Shown: positions 22,867-29,719 of the stretch, piece by piece
How positions within the stretch are numbered: the stretch's first letter is position 1
Layout: each line of letters opens with the position of its first letter
Assembly (NCBI RefSeq): GCF_907177275.1
Contig: NZ_CAJSLV010000079.1
Location: 1 to 51,311 of the forward strand
Origin: Actinacidiphila cocklensis
GTDB lineage: Bacteria; Actinomycetota; Actinomycetes; Streptomycetales; Streptomycetaceae
DNA: 51,311 bases
Reading direction: 5' to 3'
Notes under the pieces: model-generated
What the model was told of the DNA's origin: nothing
The model's database searches: none
What the model saw: the letters and a program-made list of their open reading frames with translations, nothing else
Program-made: the position numbers and the translations under genes

Positions 22867-23321
22867 GGCAGGCACCTCGGCGGGACAGCGTCCTGCGGCG
22901 GTCGCGGCAGGTGGGGACGGACACGGAACGGGCGGGGAACGGACACGGAACGGACAGGGGACGGACAGGGACGGCCGGTCGTGCGCGCCGCGTGGGAGCG
23001 CTCTCCCGCAGCCTACGCCGGGGCTGGCGCGTTGTGTCCGCGGCCTGGCACGTTCGGTCCTCCCGCGGCCTGACCGCCCGGTCCATGATCGGGGGCAATG
23101 GTGCCTTCGGGCGCCGGGTTCGCTCGCGCAGGGAGGTGCGGCGACACCGGGGGGAGGGCGCCGGCGTGAGCGGTTCACCGCTCGCGCCGGCGAGAAATCG
23201 CGCCTGTTCGTGACCGCGCCGCGGGAAATCGCGCCTGTTCGTGACCAGGCAGGCGAGAATGCGCGCCTGTTCGTGACCGGGCCGGCGGGAAGCTCGCCTG
23301 TTCGTGACCGGGCAGGCGGGC
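22867..23321. other. 455-bp intergenic region with repeats
   Basis: Between the AraC start and the TetR stop, both on the minus strand. It holds short purine-rich near-repeats of GGACACGGAACGG/GGACAGGGACGG (22917-22975), a CebR-like box (22993-23008) and a four-copy tandem repeat (23191-23325). No gene is convincing. Confidence 0.6.
22993..23008. promoter_or_regulatory. CebR-like box upstream of AraC-family gene
   Basis: TGGGAGCGCTCTCCCG, 127 bp upstream of the AraC start. Left half identical to the CebR operator, right half shifted by two bases. It could link this regulator to cellobiose control. Confidence 0.4.
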
Positions 23322-23325
23322 TCAG
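23191..23325. repeat. Four-copy tandem repeat, 31-32 bp period
   Basis: The 15-bp core CGCCTGTTCGTGACC occurs at 23201, 23232, 23264 and 23295. The flanks are semi-conserved (GGCGRGAAATCG-like before, GGGCAGGCGG-like after). It lies directly after the TetR stop. It is not a CRISPR array: there are too few units, no unique spacers of constant length, and no cas genes. Confidence 0.85.
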
Positions 23326-23957
23326 GCCCCCCGCTCCGCCCAGTGGCTGCGCCCCAGGCTGATGATCTGCATCCGCAGCCGGGCCGCGCGGGTGATCTCC
23401 TCACGAGCCGCCGGGTCGTCCTCCGGGACCTCCATGATGGCCGCGGCCGTCAGCACCATGTGGTCGACGTACAGCCCCGCCAGCACCCGCAGATCGGCCA
23501 CGCTCCAGCCGGCCGACGCCGGTTGCGGCGCGAGCCCGGCGGCCACCTCGTCGGTGAAGCGCCCCAGCTCCGCCGCGATCGCCGCACGTACCGGCTGCAC
23601 CCCGCCGTAGCGCTCCCTGGCGATGAAGCGGATGTGCGCCCGGTGCTCGTCGACGTAGGCCGCAGTGACGGCCACCGTACGGTCGATCAGGTCCTCGGCG
23701 TCCTGCCCGCCCGCCAACGCGTCCCTGATCACCGCGTGCAGGCTGCCCAGCGCCTCGCCGACCAGCGCGACGCCCAGCGCCGCCATGTCGGGGAAGTGCC
23801 GGTAGAAGGCGGCCGGTGCGACCCCGACCGCCCGGGTGACCTCGCGCAGTCCCAGGCTGCTGAGGCTCTGGCGGTCGAGCAGTTGCAGCCCCGCGTCCAG
23901 CAGTGCCTGCCGGGTCTGCTCCTTCTGGGCCTGCCGGGCGCCCGGTGTGTGACTCAT
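23322..23957 (-). CDS. TetR-family regulator, FabR-like
   Basis: 211 residues. The N-terminal HTH region reads RQAQKEQTRQALLDAGLQLL, SLSSLGLREVTRAVGVAPAA and FYRHFPDMAALG, very like E. coli FabR, which senses fatty-acyl chains and controls unsaturated fatty acid synthesis. The C-terminal ligand domain is helical. It is divergent from a 50-residue membrane protein, and the spacer holds two copies of the same palindrome, as expected for autoregulation plus control of the neighbour. A link to lipid metabolism is inferred from family similarity only. Confidence 0.88.
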   Translation of the reverse strand: MSHTPGARQAQKEQTRQALLDAGLQLLDRQSLSSLGLREVTRAVGVAPAAFYRHFPDMAALGVALVGEALGSLHAVIRDALAGGQDAEDLIDRTVAVTAAYVDEHRAHIRFIARERYGGVQPVRAAIAAELGRFTDEVAAGLAPQPASAGWSVADLRVLAGLYVDHMVLTAAAIMEVPEDDPAAREEITRAARLRMQIISLGRSHWAERGA

Positions 23958-23962
23958 GTCAT

Positions 23963-24024
23963 TCAGTAAACAGCTGTTCGCCGAGTCTCGCCACTGTAGG
24001 GTCGTACTCAGTGAACAAGTGTTA
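23963..24024. promoter_or_regulatory. Twin operators between tetR-type gene and small membrane gene
   Basis: TCAGTAAACAGCTGTTC (23963-23979) and TCAGTGAACAAGTGTTA (24008-24024) share TCAGTnAACAnnTGTT, a dyad around AACA/TGTT. They are 45 bp apart, one near each divergent start. This is probably the binding site of the FabR-like TetR protein. Confidence 0.7.
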
Positions 24025-24058
24025 TCCCAAACGTCAACTCCTCGGAGGTGCAGCCGAC

Positions 24059-24211
24059 ATGAGCTTCGTCGTCCTCCTGATGTTCATCGGCGTGCTGATG
24101 GGCACCAGCGCCCACATCTCGCTCACCGCCTTCACCGTCGCGTCCGCCGCGATCGCCGCCTGGTTGGCCGCGTTCGCGGTACGCGAGGCCGTCGCCCGGC
24201 ACCGCGGGTGA
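24059..24211 (+). CDS. Small two-helix membrane protein
   Basis: 50 residues from ATG 24059, with GGAGG 10 nt upstream. Two hydrophobic helices (VVLLMFIGVLMGTSAHISL and VASAAIAAWLAAFAV) are joined by a short polar turn, with a basic C-terminus REAVARHRG. It is likely to be a TetR-regulated inner-membrane peptide, since the second operator lies just upstream. Function unknown. Confidence 0.65.
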   Translation: MSFVVLLMFIGVLMGTSAHISLTAFTVASAAIAAWLAAFAVREAVARHRG

Positions 24212-24281
24212 CCGCCGGCCGGCACGTGCCAGGACGTATCCCGAACCACCCGTCGACCTCCACGTCTCAGGAGAGGACACC

Positions 24282-24563
24282 GTGAACACCGCAGCCCACC
24301 CGGTCGCGACCGGCACACCGGCCGCGCAGACCCGGGACGCCGACGGCATGGCCGTCGCGTCCTTCCTGCTCGGCCTGCCCGGCCTGCTGGTCCTCAACCT
24401 GGTGCTCGGCCCGGCCGCGATCGTGCTGGCCCTGACCGCACTGACCCGCGGAACCCGCCGCCGCGGCCGCGCCCTGCTCGGCCTCGTCCTCGGCGTCGCG
24501 GGCCTGGTGATCCAGGCCGTGCTGGCCGTCGCGGGCCACGGAGTGCTCTGGTCCGTCAGCTGA
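24282..24563 (+). CDS. DUF4190-type small membrane protein
   Basis: 93 residues from GTG 24282, with CAGGAGAGG upstream. ADGMAVASFLLGLPGLLVL..., LGPAAIVLALTAL and GRALLGLVLGVAGLVIQAV are the repeated hydrophobic pattern of DUF4190 membrane proteins. Two or three spans. It follows the small TetR-controlled peptide by 70 bp and may be cotranscribed with it. It ends at a very strong convergent hairpin. Function unknown. Confidence 0.75.
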   Translation: MNTAAHPVATGTPAAQTRDADGMAVASFLLGLPGLLVLNLVLGPAAIVLALTALTRGTRRRGRALLGLVLGVAGLVIQAVLAVAGHGVLWSVS

Positions 24564-24568
24564 CCGTG

Positions 24569-24618
24569 CACATGCGAGGGGAGGCCCGGCCGAACGGCCG
24601 GGCCTCCCCTCGCATGTG
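24569..24618. terminator. Bidirectional hairpin between convergent genes
   Basis: Perfect 24-bp inverted repeat: 24569-24592 and 24595-24618 with only two bases between, so the folded loop must open to about four. Lies between the DUF4190 and glyA stops and can end transcription from both sides. Confidence 0.85.
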
Positions 24619-24626
24619 TCCCGCGG

Positions 24627-26069
24627 TCAGCTCAGGTCGATGCCCGGGTAGAGCGGGAAGCCGGACAGCAGGTCGGACGCCCGCTTGGCGACCTGGTCGG
24701 CGACCGCCGCGTCCAGTACGTGGTGCGCCTTGGACAGCCCGCCCTTGGGCGCTGCCGCGGCCGTCGTCCCGGACAGCACCGTGTCGATGAGCCCGGCGAT
24801 CTCGTCCATCTCCCGCACGCCCAGGCCGCGGGTGGTCAGCGCCGGGGTGCCGATCCTGATGCCCGAGGTGTACCAGGCGCCGTTCGGGTCCTGCGGCACC
24901 GAGTTGCGGTTGGTGACGATGCCCGAGTCCAGCAGCGCGGCCTCGGCCTGCCGCCCGGTCAGGCCGTAGCCCGACACGTCGATCAGCACCAGGTGGTTGT
25001 CGGTGCCGCCGGTGACCAGCTTCGCGCCCCGGGTGAGCAGGCCCTCGGCCAGCGCCCGCGCGTTGTCCACGACGGCCTGCGCGTACGTGCCGAACTCCGG
25101 CCGGGACGCCTCCGCCAGCGCCACCGCCTTCGCCGCCATCACGTGCGGCAGCGGCCCGCCGAGCACCATCGGGCAGCCCCGGTCGACGTGCTCGGCCAGC
25201 GTGTCGTCGCACAGCACCATGCCGCCGCGCGGGCCGCGCAGCGACTTGTGGGTCGTGGTGGTGACGATGTTCGCATGCGGCACCGGGTCGAAGTCGCCGG
25301 TCAGCACCTTGCCGGCGACCAGGCCCGCGAAGTGCGCCATGTCGACCATCAGGGTCGCGCCGACCTCGTCGGCGATCTCCCGCATGATGCGGAAGTTCAC
25401 CAGCCGGGGGTAGGCGGAGTAGCCCGCCACGATGATCAGCGGGCGGAACTCGCGGGCCGTCGCGCGCAGCGCCTCGTAGTCGAGCAGCCCGGTCTCCGGG
25501 TCGGTGCCGTAGCTGCGCTGGTCGAACATCTTGCCGGAGATGTTCGGCCGGAAACCGTGGGTGAGGTGGCCGCCGGCGTCCAGCGACATGCCGAGCATGC
25601 GCTGGTTGCCGAACTCGGCGCGCAGCTGCGCCCAGTCCTGCTCCGACAGGTCGTTGACCTGCCGCACGCCGGCCCTGGCGAGCCCGGGCGTCTCCACCCG
25701 CTGCGAGAGCACCGCCCAGAAGGCGACGAGGTTCGCGTCGATCCCGGAGTGCGGCTGCGCGTAGGCGTGCGCGGCGCCGAAGACGTTGCGGGCGTGCTCG
25801 GCGGCCAGGGACTCCACGGTGTCGACGTTGCGGCAGCCCGCGTAGAAGCGGCGGCCGACCGTCCCCTCGGCGTACTTGTCGCTGAGCCAGTTGCCCATCG
25901 TCAGCAGGACGGCGGGGGAGGCGTAGTTCTCGCTGGCGATCAGCTTGAGCATCTCGCGCTGGTCTGCCAGCTCCGCGGCGATGGCGTCGGCCACCCGCGG
26001 TTCGACCCCGCGGATCACTTCGAGCGCGCTGCGGTAGGCGATCGTCTCTGTGCTGTACGGCTCTGCCAT
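24627..26069 (-). CDS. glyA: Serine hydroxymethyltransferase
   Basis: 480 residues from ATG 26069, with GGAGG 6-8 nt upstream. The enzyme converts serine and tetrahydrofolate to glycine and methylene-tetrahydrofolate with PLP. Visible are IASENYASPAV, HSGIDANLVAFWAVL, LMVDMAHFAGLVAG and the Schiff-base lysine in VTTTTHKSLRGPRGG. It is about 50-60 residues longer than the E. coli enzyme, owing to an insertion after HSGIDANL (QRVETPGLAR...), as in one of the two glyA types of streptomycetes. A ZTP riboswitch in its leader ties it to one-carbon shortage. Confidence 0.95.
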   Translation of the reverse strand: MAEPYSTETIAYRSALEVIRGVEPRVADAIAAELADQREMLKLIASENYASPAVLLTMGNWLSDKYAEGTVGRRFYAGCRNVDTVESLAAEHARNVFGAAHAYAQPHSGIDANLVAFWAVLSQRVETPGLARAGVRQVNDLSEQDWAQLRAEFGNQRMLGMSLDAGGHLTHGFRPNISGKMFDQRSYGTDPETGLLDYEALRATAREFRPLIIVAGYSAYPRLVNFRIMREIADEVGATLMVDMAHFAGLVAGKVLTGDFDPVPHANIVTTTTHKSLRGPRGGMVLCDDTLAEHVDRGCPMVLGGPLPHVMAAKAVALAEASRPEFGTYAQAVVDNARALAEGLLTRGAKLVTGGTDNHLVLIDVSGYGLTGRQAEAALLDSGIVTNRNSVPQDPNGAWYTSGIRIGTPALTTRGLGVREMDEIAGLIDTVLSGTTAAAAPKGGLSKAHHVLDAAVADQVAKRASDLLSGFPLYPGIDLS

Positions 26070-26099
26070 GGCGGTCCTCCGGTCGTCGGATACGGGACG

Positions 26100-26177
26100 G
26101 CCCAGGCGCACGGCTCTTGTGGTCACGACGAGCCGCTCCCCGATGGTTGACCCCATCCCAGCGCGCCAGTCACGGCT
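26100..26177 (-). promoter_or_regulatory. ZTP (pfl) riboswitch in glyA leader
   Basis: Read on the minus strand, AGCCGTGACTGGCG (26177-26164), then a P2 hairpin GATGG/CCATC, then GGGGAGCGGCT, then after a variable stem GCCGTGCGCCTGGGC ending at 26100. The blocks CGUGACUGGCG, GGGGAGCG and CGCCUGGGC are the conserved core of the ZTP riboswitch, and AGCCG/CGGCT pair as P1. It senses ZTP/ZMP, the alarmone of formyl-folate shortage. glyA is a known target. It ends 31 nt before the start codon, so translational control is plausible. Confidence 0.88.
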
Positions 26178-26240
26178 CCACCCGACCTTATCAATTCCCC
26201 GGGGCCGCCCCCGCCCTGTCCGCGCAAGAGTGGACCCACC

Positions 26241-26305
26241 AGGGGCGCGGGGAACTGCGCGCCCGGCCGCCCACCGGGGGAGAGGCGACCGCCCACCGCA
26301 AGGGC
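26241..26305. repeat. Streptomycete interspersed repeat, copy A
   Basis: It begins AGGGGCGCGGGGAACTGCGC and matches copy B at 41396 with three mismatches over the first 28 bases. Similar sequences are common in intergenic DNA of many Streptomyces genomes (recollection). Not coding. Confidence 0.65.
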
Positions 26306-26387
26306 AGCCCGTCCCGGGGCCGCGCGGGCCGGGTGTTTTGATGGAGCCGCAGCCCGCGCAGGGCATGGCACGAACCAGGGGAGCCCC

Positions 26388-27377
26388 ATGCACACCCAGG
26401 AGCCCGGCAATTCCGTTCAGACCCGGGTCACCCGGCACGGCACGGGCGTGATCACCCTGTCGCGCCCGGTCGCCCTGAACGCCCTGGACCTGACGATGGT
26501 CCGCCTCATGACCGACGCCCTCACGCAGTGGTCCGCCGACCCCGCGGTGCGCTCCGTGGTCGTCCGCAGCAGCTCGCCGAAGGCGTTCTGCGCGGGCGGC
26601 GACATCCTGGCCGTACGGGCTGCCGGGATGGCCGGTGACGACACCGCGGTCCGTACGTACTTCACCGCCGAGTACGCCCTCGACGCGCTGGTCGCCCGCT
26701 ACCCCAAGCCCTACACCGCCCTGATCGACGGCTACGCGATGGGCGGCGGCCTGGGCATCTCGGTGCACGGCTCGGCCCGGGTGGTGACGGAGCGCGCGTG
26801 GCTGGCCATGCCGGAGACCGCCATCGGCTTCTTCCCCGACATCGGCGCGAGCTTCTTCCTGCCGCGCCTGCCGGGCGCGTTCGGCTGGTACCTGGGGCTG
26901 ACCGGCGCGCGGGTCGGCGGTGCCGCCGCGGTGGCCTGCGGGCTCGCCACGCACTACGTGCCCGCGGCCGACCTGCCCGCGCTGGAGGCCGCGCTGACGC
27001 AGACGGGTGACGGCCCCGACGCCGTCCTGCGGCGCTTCGCCGCACCGCCCCCGGCGCCGCCGGCCGGGCAGGCCGCCGCGATCGCCCGCTGCTTCTCCGC
27101 CCCCGGTCTCGGGCAGCTGCGGGACCGTCTTGCGGCCGAGGCGAAGGAGCAGGAGTGGGCGGGCGACGCCCTCGCGCTGCTGGACAGCGCCTCGCCGGCG
27201 AGCCTGGCGACGACCTTCGACCTGCTGCGGGCGGGCGCGGGCTCGACCCTGGAGGAGTGCCTGGCGCGCGAGCTGGACCTGGCGTGCAGGACCGCCCGCA
27301 CCGCCGACTTCCACGAAGGGGTGCGCGCCGCCCTGGTCGACAAGGACCGCAAACCCACCTGGTCGACCACTCTCTGA
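26388..27377 (+). CDS. Enoyl-CoA hydratase/isomerase, HIBYL-CoA hydrolase type
   Basis: 329 residues. The crotonase fold shows ITLSRPVALNALDLTMVRLM, the oxyanion-hole segment KAFCAGGDILAV, the second oxyanion Gly in DGYAMGGGLGIS, and MPETAIGFFPDIGASFFLPRL. The E-x-x-I-GFFPD signature and long C-terminal extension are those of 3-hydroxyisobutyryl-CoA hydrolases, which release 3-hydroxyisobutyrate in valine breakdown. A plain enoyl-CoA hydratase is less likely. It is alone on its strand, divergent from glyA. Confidence 0.9.
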   Translation: MHTQEPGNSVQTRVTRHGTGVITLSRPVALNALDLTMVRLMTDALTQWSADPAVRSVVVRSSSPKAFCAGGDILAVRAAGMAGDDTAVRTYFTAEYALDALVARYPKPYTALIDGYAMGGGLGISVHGSARVVTERAWLAMPETAIGFFPDIGASFFLPRLPGAFGWYLGLTGARVGGAAAVACGLATHYVPAADLPALEAALTQTGDGPDAVLRRFAAPPPAPPAGQAAAIARCFSAPGLGQLRDRLAAEAKEQEWAGDALALLDSASPASLATTFDLLRAGAGSTLEECLARELDLACRTARTADFHEGVRAALVDKDRKPTWSTTL

Positions 27378-27489
27378 TCCACATTATGAGACGGCGGTGT
27401 CACGATGCGGACTGTCGGGCGTAGCGTGGGCCGTGAACTCGCCGAGCCGCGGCGGGAGATGCCGCACGTGACGACGGGAGCACCACGCC

Positions 27490-28230
27490 ATGCCTCGGGA
27501 ATGGGACGCGAAGACCTACGACTCGCTGCCGCTGCCGCACCTCGGCTGGGGGCGGCGCACGCTGTCCCGGCTGCCGCTCAGGGGTGACGAGAGGGTACTG
27601 GACGCGGGCTGCGGCATGGGTCGCGACACCGAGGGCCTGCTCGACCTGCTGCCGGACGGCCGCGTGGTCGCGGTGGACGGCTCCGTCCGCATGCTGGACC
27701 AGCTGCGCGACCGGCTGGCCGGCCGGCTGGACCGGGTCGAGGTCGTGCACGCCGACCTGACCCGGCCGCTGCCCTTCGAGGGCGAGGTCGACGCGGTGTT
27801 CAGCGTCGCCGCCTTCCACTGGATCGAGGACCACGCCGCGCTCTTCTCCGCGCTGGCCGCCCGGATGCGCCCCGGCGCCCGCCTGGTGACCGAGTGCGGC
27901 GGCCGCGGCAACATCGCGGCGGTCAACGCGGCCGTCGCCGACGTCCTCGGCGGCGCTCCCGACATGTGGGACTTCGCCGGCGAGCAGGACACCAGGCAGC
28001 GCCTGGCCGCGGCCGGCTTCACCGACGTCGAGGTGGCGCTGCGGCCCGACCCGGCCAGGTTCGAGCAGGGCGAGCAGTTCGAGGCCTATCTGGCCACCGT
28101 GATCCTGGGCGCCCACCTGGACCCGATGCCGGACGCCGACCGCGAACCGTTCGTCACGGCCGTTGCGGCACGCCTCGCCGAGCCGGTCGCGGACTACGTG
28201 CGGCTGGAGATCTCCGCGACCCGGGCGTGA
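27490..28230 (+). CDS. Class I SAM-dependent methyltransferase
   Basis: 246 residues from ATG 27490, with CGGGAG upstream. Motif I is VLDAGCGMGRDTEGLL, motif II VVAVDGSVRML, and FSVAAFHWIEDH completes the SAM site. The layout resembles trans-aconitate 2-methyltransferase (Tam), including W[DN]..TYD at the start. It transfers a methyl group from SAM to a small molecule. Its upstream region contains ATTATGAGACGG, which may be promoter sequence. The substrate cannot be read. Confidence 0.88.
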   Translation: MPREWDAKTYDSLPLPHLGWGRRTLSRLPLRGDERVLDAGCGMGRDTEGLLDLLPDGRVVAVDGSVRMLDQLRDRLAGRLDRVEVVHADLTRPLPFEGEVDAVFSVAAFHWIEDHAALFSALAARMRPGARLVTECGGRGNIAAVNAAVADVLGGAPDMWDFAGEQDTRQRLAAAGFTDVEVALRPDPARFEQGEQFEAYLATVILGAHLDPMPDADREPFVTAVAARLAEPVADYVRLEISATRA

Positions 28231-28240
28231 CCGGTCAGTA

Positions 28241-28254
28241 CTCAACCGGTTGAG
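28241..28254. promoter_or_regulatory. Palindrome upstream of lacI-type gene
   Basis: CTCAACCGGTTGAG, a perfect 14-bp palindrome with the central CG typical of LacI-family operators. It lies 138 bp upstream of the LacI-type start. A -10-like TAAGGT follows at 28310-28315. Probably autoregulatory. Confidence 0.6.
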
Positions 28255-28391
28255 CGCACGGGGCCTTCCGGGAGCGCGAAGGGCCGTGCCGGGGCGGGTT
28301 CCGCGTTGTTAAGGTGTGCGGGCCGATCACGCCCCCCACGCGACCGAACCCGTTCACGGCCCGCGGGCCGCCCTGCCGTATCGAGGCCGAC

Positions 28392-29417
28392 ATGAGCCCC
28401 AAGAAGCGTCCCACCATCGCCGACATCGCCGAGGCCGCAGGTGTGTCCAAGGGTGCCGTGTCCTACGCGCTCAACGGCAAGGCGGGGGTCTCGGAGCAGA
28501 CCAGGGCCAGGATTCTGGAGATCGCCGCCCGGATGGGCTGGCACCCCAGCAGCGCGGCCCGGGCGCTGTCCGACGGGCGCAGCGGGGCGATCGGGCTCGT
28601 GGTGGACCGCCCGGCCTGGGTGCTGGGCATCGAGCCGTTCTTCATGCAGCTGATCTCCGGTGTCGAGGCGGGCCTCGCCCCGACCGGCACCGCGCTGCTG
28701 CTCCAGGTCACCGACGACGCCAGGGCCGAGGAGGTCGCCTACCGCCGCTGGTGGGGCGAGCGCCGGGTCGACGGCGTGCTGCTCGTCGACCTGCGCGAGC
28801 AGGACCACCGGCTCGCCCTGGTCGCCGAGTTGGGACTGCCCGCGGTCGTGATCGGCCATGCGTCGATCAGCTCGGGCGTACCGTCGGTGTGGATCAACGA
28901 CGCTGCCGCGGTGCGCGAGACGCTGGCGTACCTGGCCGCGATGGGGCACCGCAGGATCGCCCGGGTCGCCGGCCCCGCGCACTTCGTGCACACCAGGGAG
29001 CGCGGCGAGGCCTTCGACGCCGCCACCGCGGAACTGGGCCTGGACGGTGTGCCGTGCGTCTACACCGACTACTCGGGTGAGGAGGGCGCGCGGGCCACCC
29101 GGCGGCTGCTGTCCGGGTCGCTGCGGCCCACCGCGATCGTGTACGACAACGACGTGATGGCGGTCGCCGCGCTGAGCGTCACCCAGGAGATGGGCGTGTC
29201 GGTGCCGGGCGAACTCTCGCTCGTCGCCTGGGACGACAGCGAACTGTGCCGGCTGGTGCACCCCGCGCTGACCGCGGTCAGCCGGCGGGTCATGGAGTAC
29301 GGCGAGCGGGCCGCGACCGCGCTGCTCTCGCTGATCGAGGGCACCCCCGTCCCCGACATCGTCCTCCCGCCGCCGGCCCTCGTCCCCCGCGGCAGCACCG
29401 CGCCCTGCGGCGCCTGA
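28392..29417 (+). CDS. LacI-family transcriptional repressor
   Basis: 341 residues from ATG 28392. The HTH and hinge read TIADIAEAAGVSKGAVSYAL, NGKAGVSEQTRARIL and HPSSAARALSDGR. The periplasmic-binding-like sensor domain follows, with IGLVVDRPAW, VWINDAAAV, AIVYDNDVMA and the LSLVAWDDSELCRLVHPALT segment. It should bind a sugar and release DNA. The GH30-CBM13 gene starts 300 bp downstream on the same strand, and GH16/GH18 genes follow, so it is the best candidate for controlling the glucan-lysis locus. A strong hairpin follows. Confidence 0.92.
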   Translation: MSPKKRPTIADIAEAAGVSKGAVSYALNGKAGVSEQTRARILEIAARMGWHPSSAARALSDGRSGAIGLVVDRPAWVLGIEPFFMQLISGVEAGLAPTGTALLLQVTDDARAEEVAYRRWWGERRVDGVLLVDLREQDHRLALVAELGLPAVVIGHASISSGVPSVWINDAAAVRETLAYLAAMGHRRIARVAGPAHFVHTRERGEAFDAATAELGLDGVPCVYTDYSGEEGARATRRLLSGSLRPTAIVYDNDVMAVAALSVTQEMGVSVPGELSLVAWDDSELCRLVHPALTAVSRRVMEYGERAATALLSLIEGTPVPDIVLPPPALVPRGSTAPCGA

Positions 29418-29429
29418 CCGCCGCGCCGG

Positions 29430-29464
29430 TACGGGCGGGCCGCGCGCTTCGCGGCCCGCCCGTA
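29430..29464 (+). terminator. Hairpin terminator after lacI-type gene
   Basis: Perfect 14-bp stem TACGGGCGGGCCGC (29430-29443) with its complement at 29451-29464 and a 7-nt loop. Confidence 0.75.
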
Positions 29465-29579
29465 TTCACCTGCCCTGCGCCCGCGCGCCCTGCCCGCGCG
29501 CCCGCCTGCGGCACCCGCTGAAGCGGTCAACCGCCGTTCGTTACATGGCGTTTCACGCCTGCGCCCAGCGTGCGATCCC

Positions 29580-29630
29580 TTGACGGCCGTGATGCGCCCT
29601 AGTTAAATCACGTCGCGATATAAGTCGTGA
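29580..29630 (+). promoter_or_regulatory. GH30 promoter with overlapping operator
   Basis: TTGACG (29580-29585), 17 bp, TTAAAT (29603-29608), then TCACGTC (29608-29614), 9 bp, GTCGTGA (29624-29630). The layout is base-for-base parallel to the GH16 promoter at 32951-33001, including the run TTAAATCACGTC. The operator covers the transcription start, so repression is expected. Confidence 0.75.
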
Positions 29631-29648
29631 AACAAGGCGTGAAACAAG
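29626..29648 (+). repeat. CGTGAAACAAG direct repeat
   Basis: CGTGAAACAAG at 29626-29636 and 29638-29648, 12-bp period. The first copy overlaps the right operator half. CGTTTCACG at 29549-29557 contains the inverted form of its first part. These may be extra half-sites for the same repressor. Confidence 0.55.
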
Positions 29649-29719
29649 CGTGCGGACCCCCTCGCCGCGCACCCAGCCATGTCAGGCCCATGCCATCGTG
29701 CCGAGAAAGGCAACGACCC

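Larger units (their letters stand above)
26070..26387. other. glyA leader and interspersed repeat region
   Basis: 318 bp between the divergent glyA and hydratase starts. It holds the riboswitch (26100-26177, minus strand) and one copy of a streptomycete interspersed repeat (26241-26305). The hydratase ribosome-binding site (GGGG near 26379) is on the far side. Confidence 0.6.
29418..29719. other. Intergenic region and leader of GH30 gene
   Basis: 302 bp: terminator (29430-29464), the GGCGTTTCACGCC dyad (29548-29560), the promoter/operator (29580-29630), two CGTGAAACAAG repeats (29626-29648) and a 110-nt leader to the start codon. Confidence 0.6.

Noticed and set aside
23191..23325. CRISPR-like array
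   Set aside because: Only four units, no constant unique spacers, and no cas genes nearby; scored as a tandem repeat.
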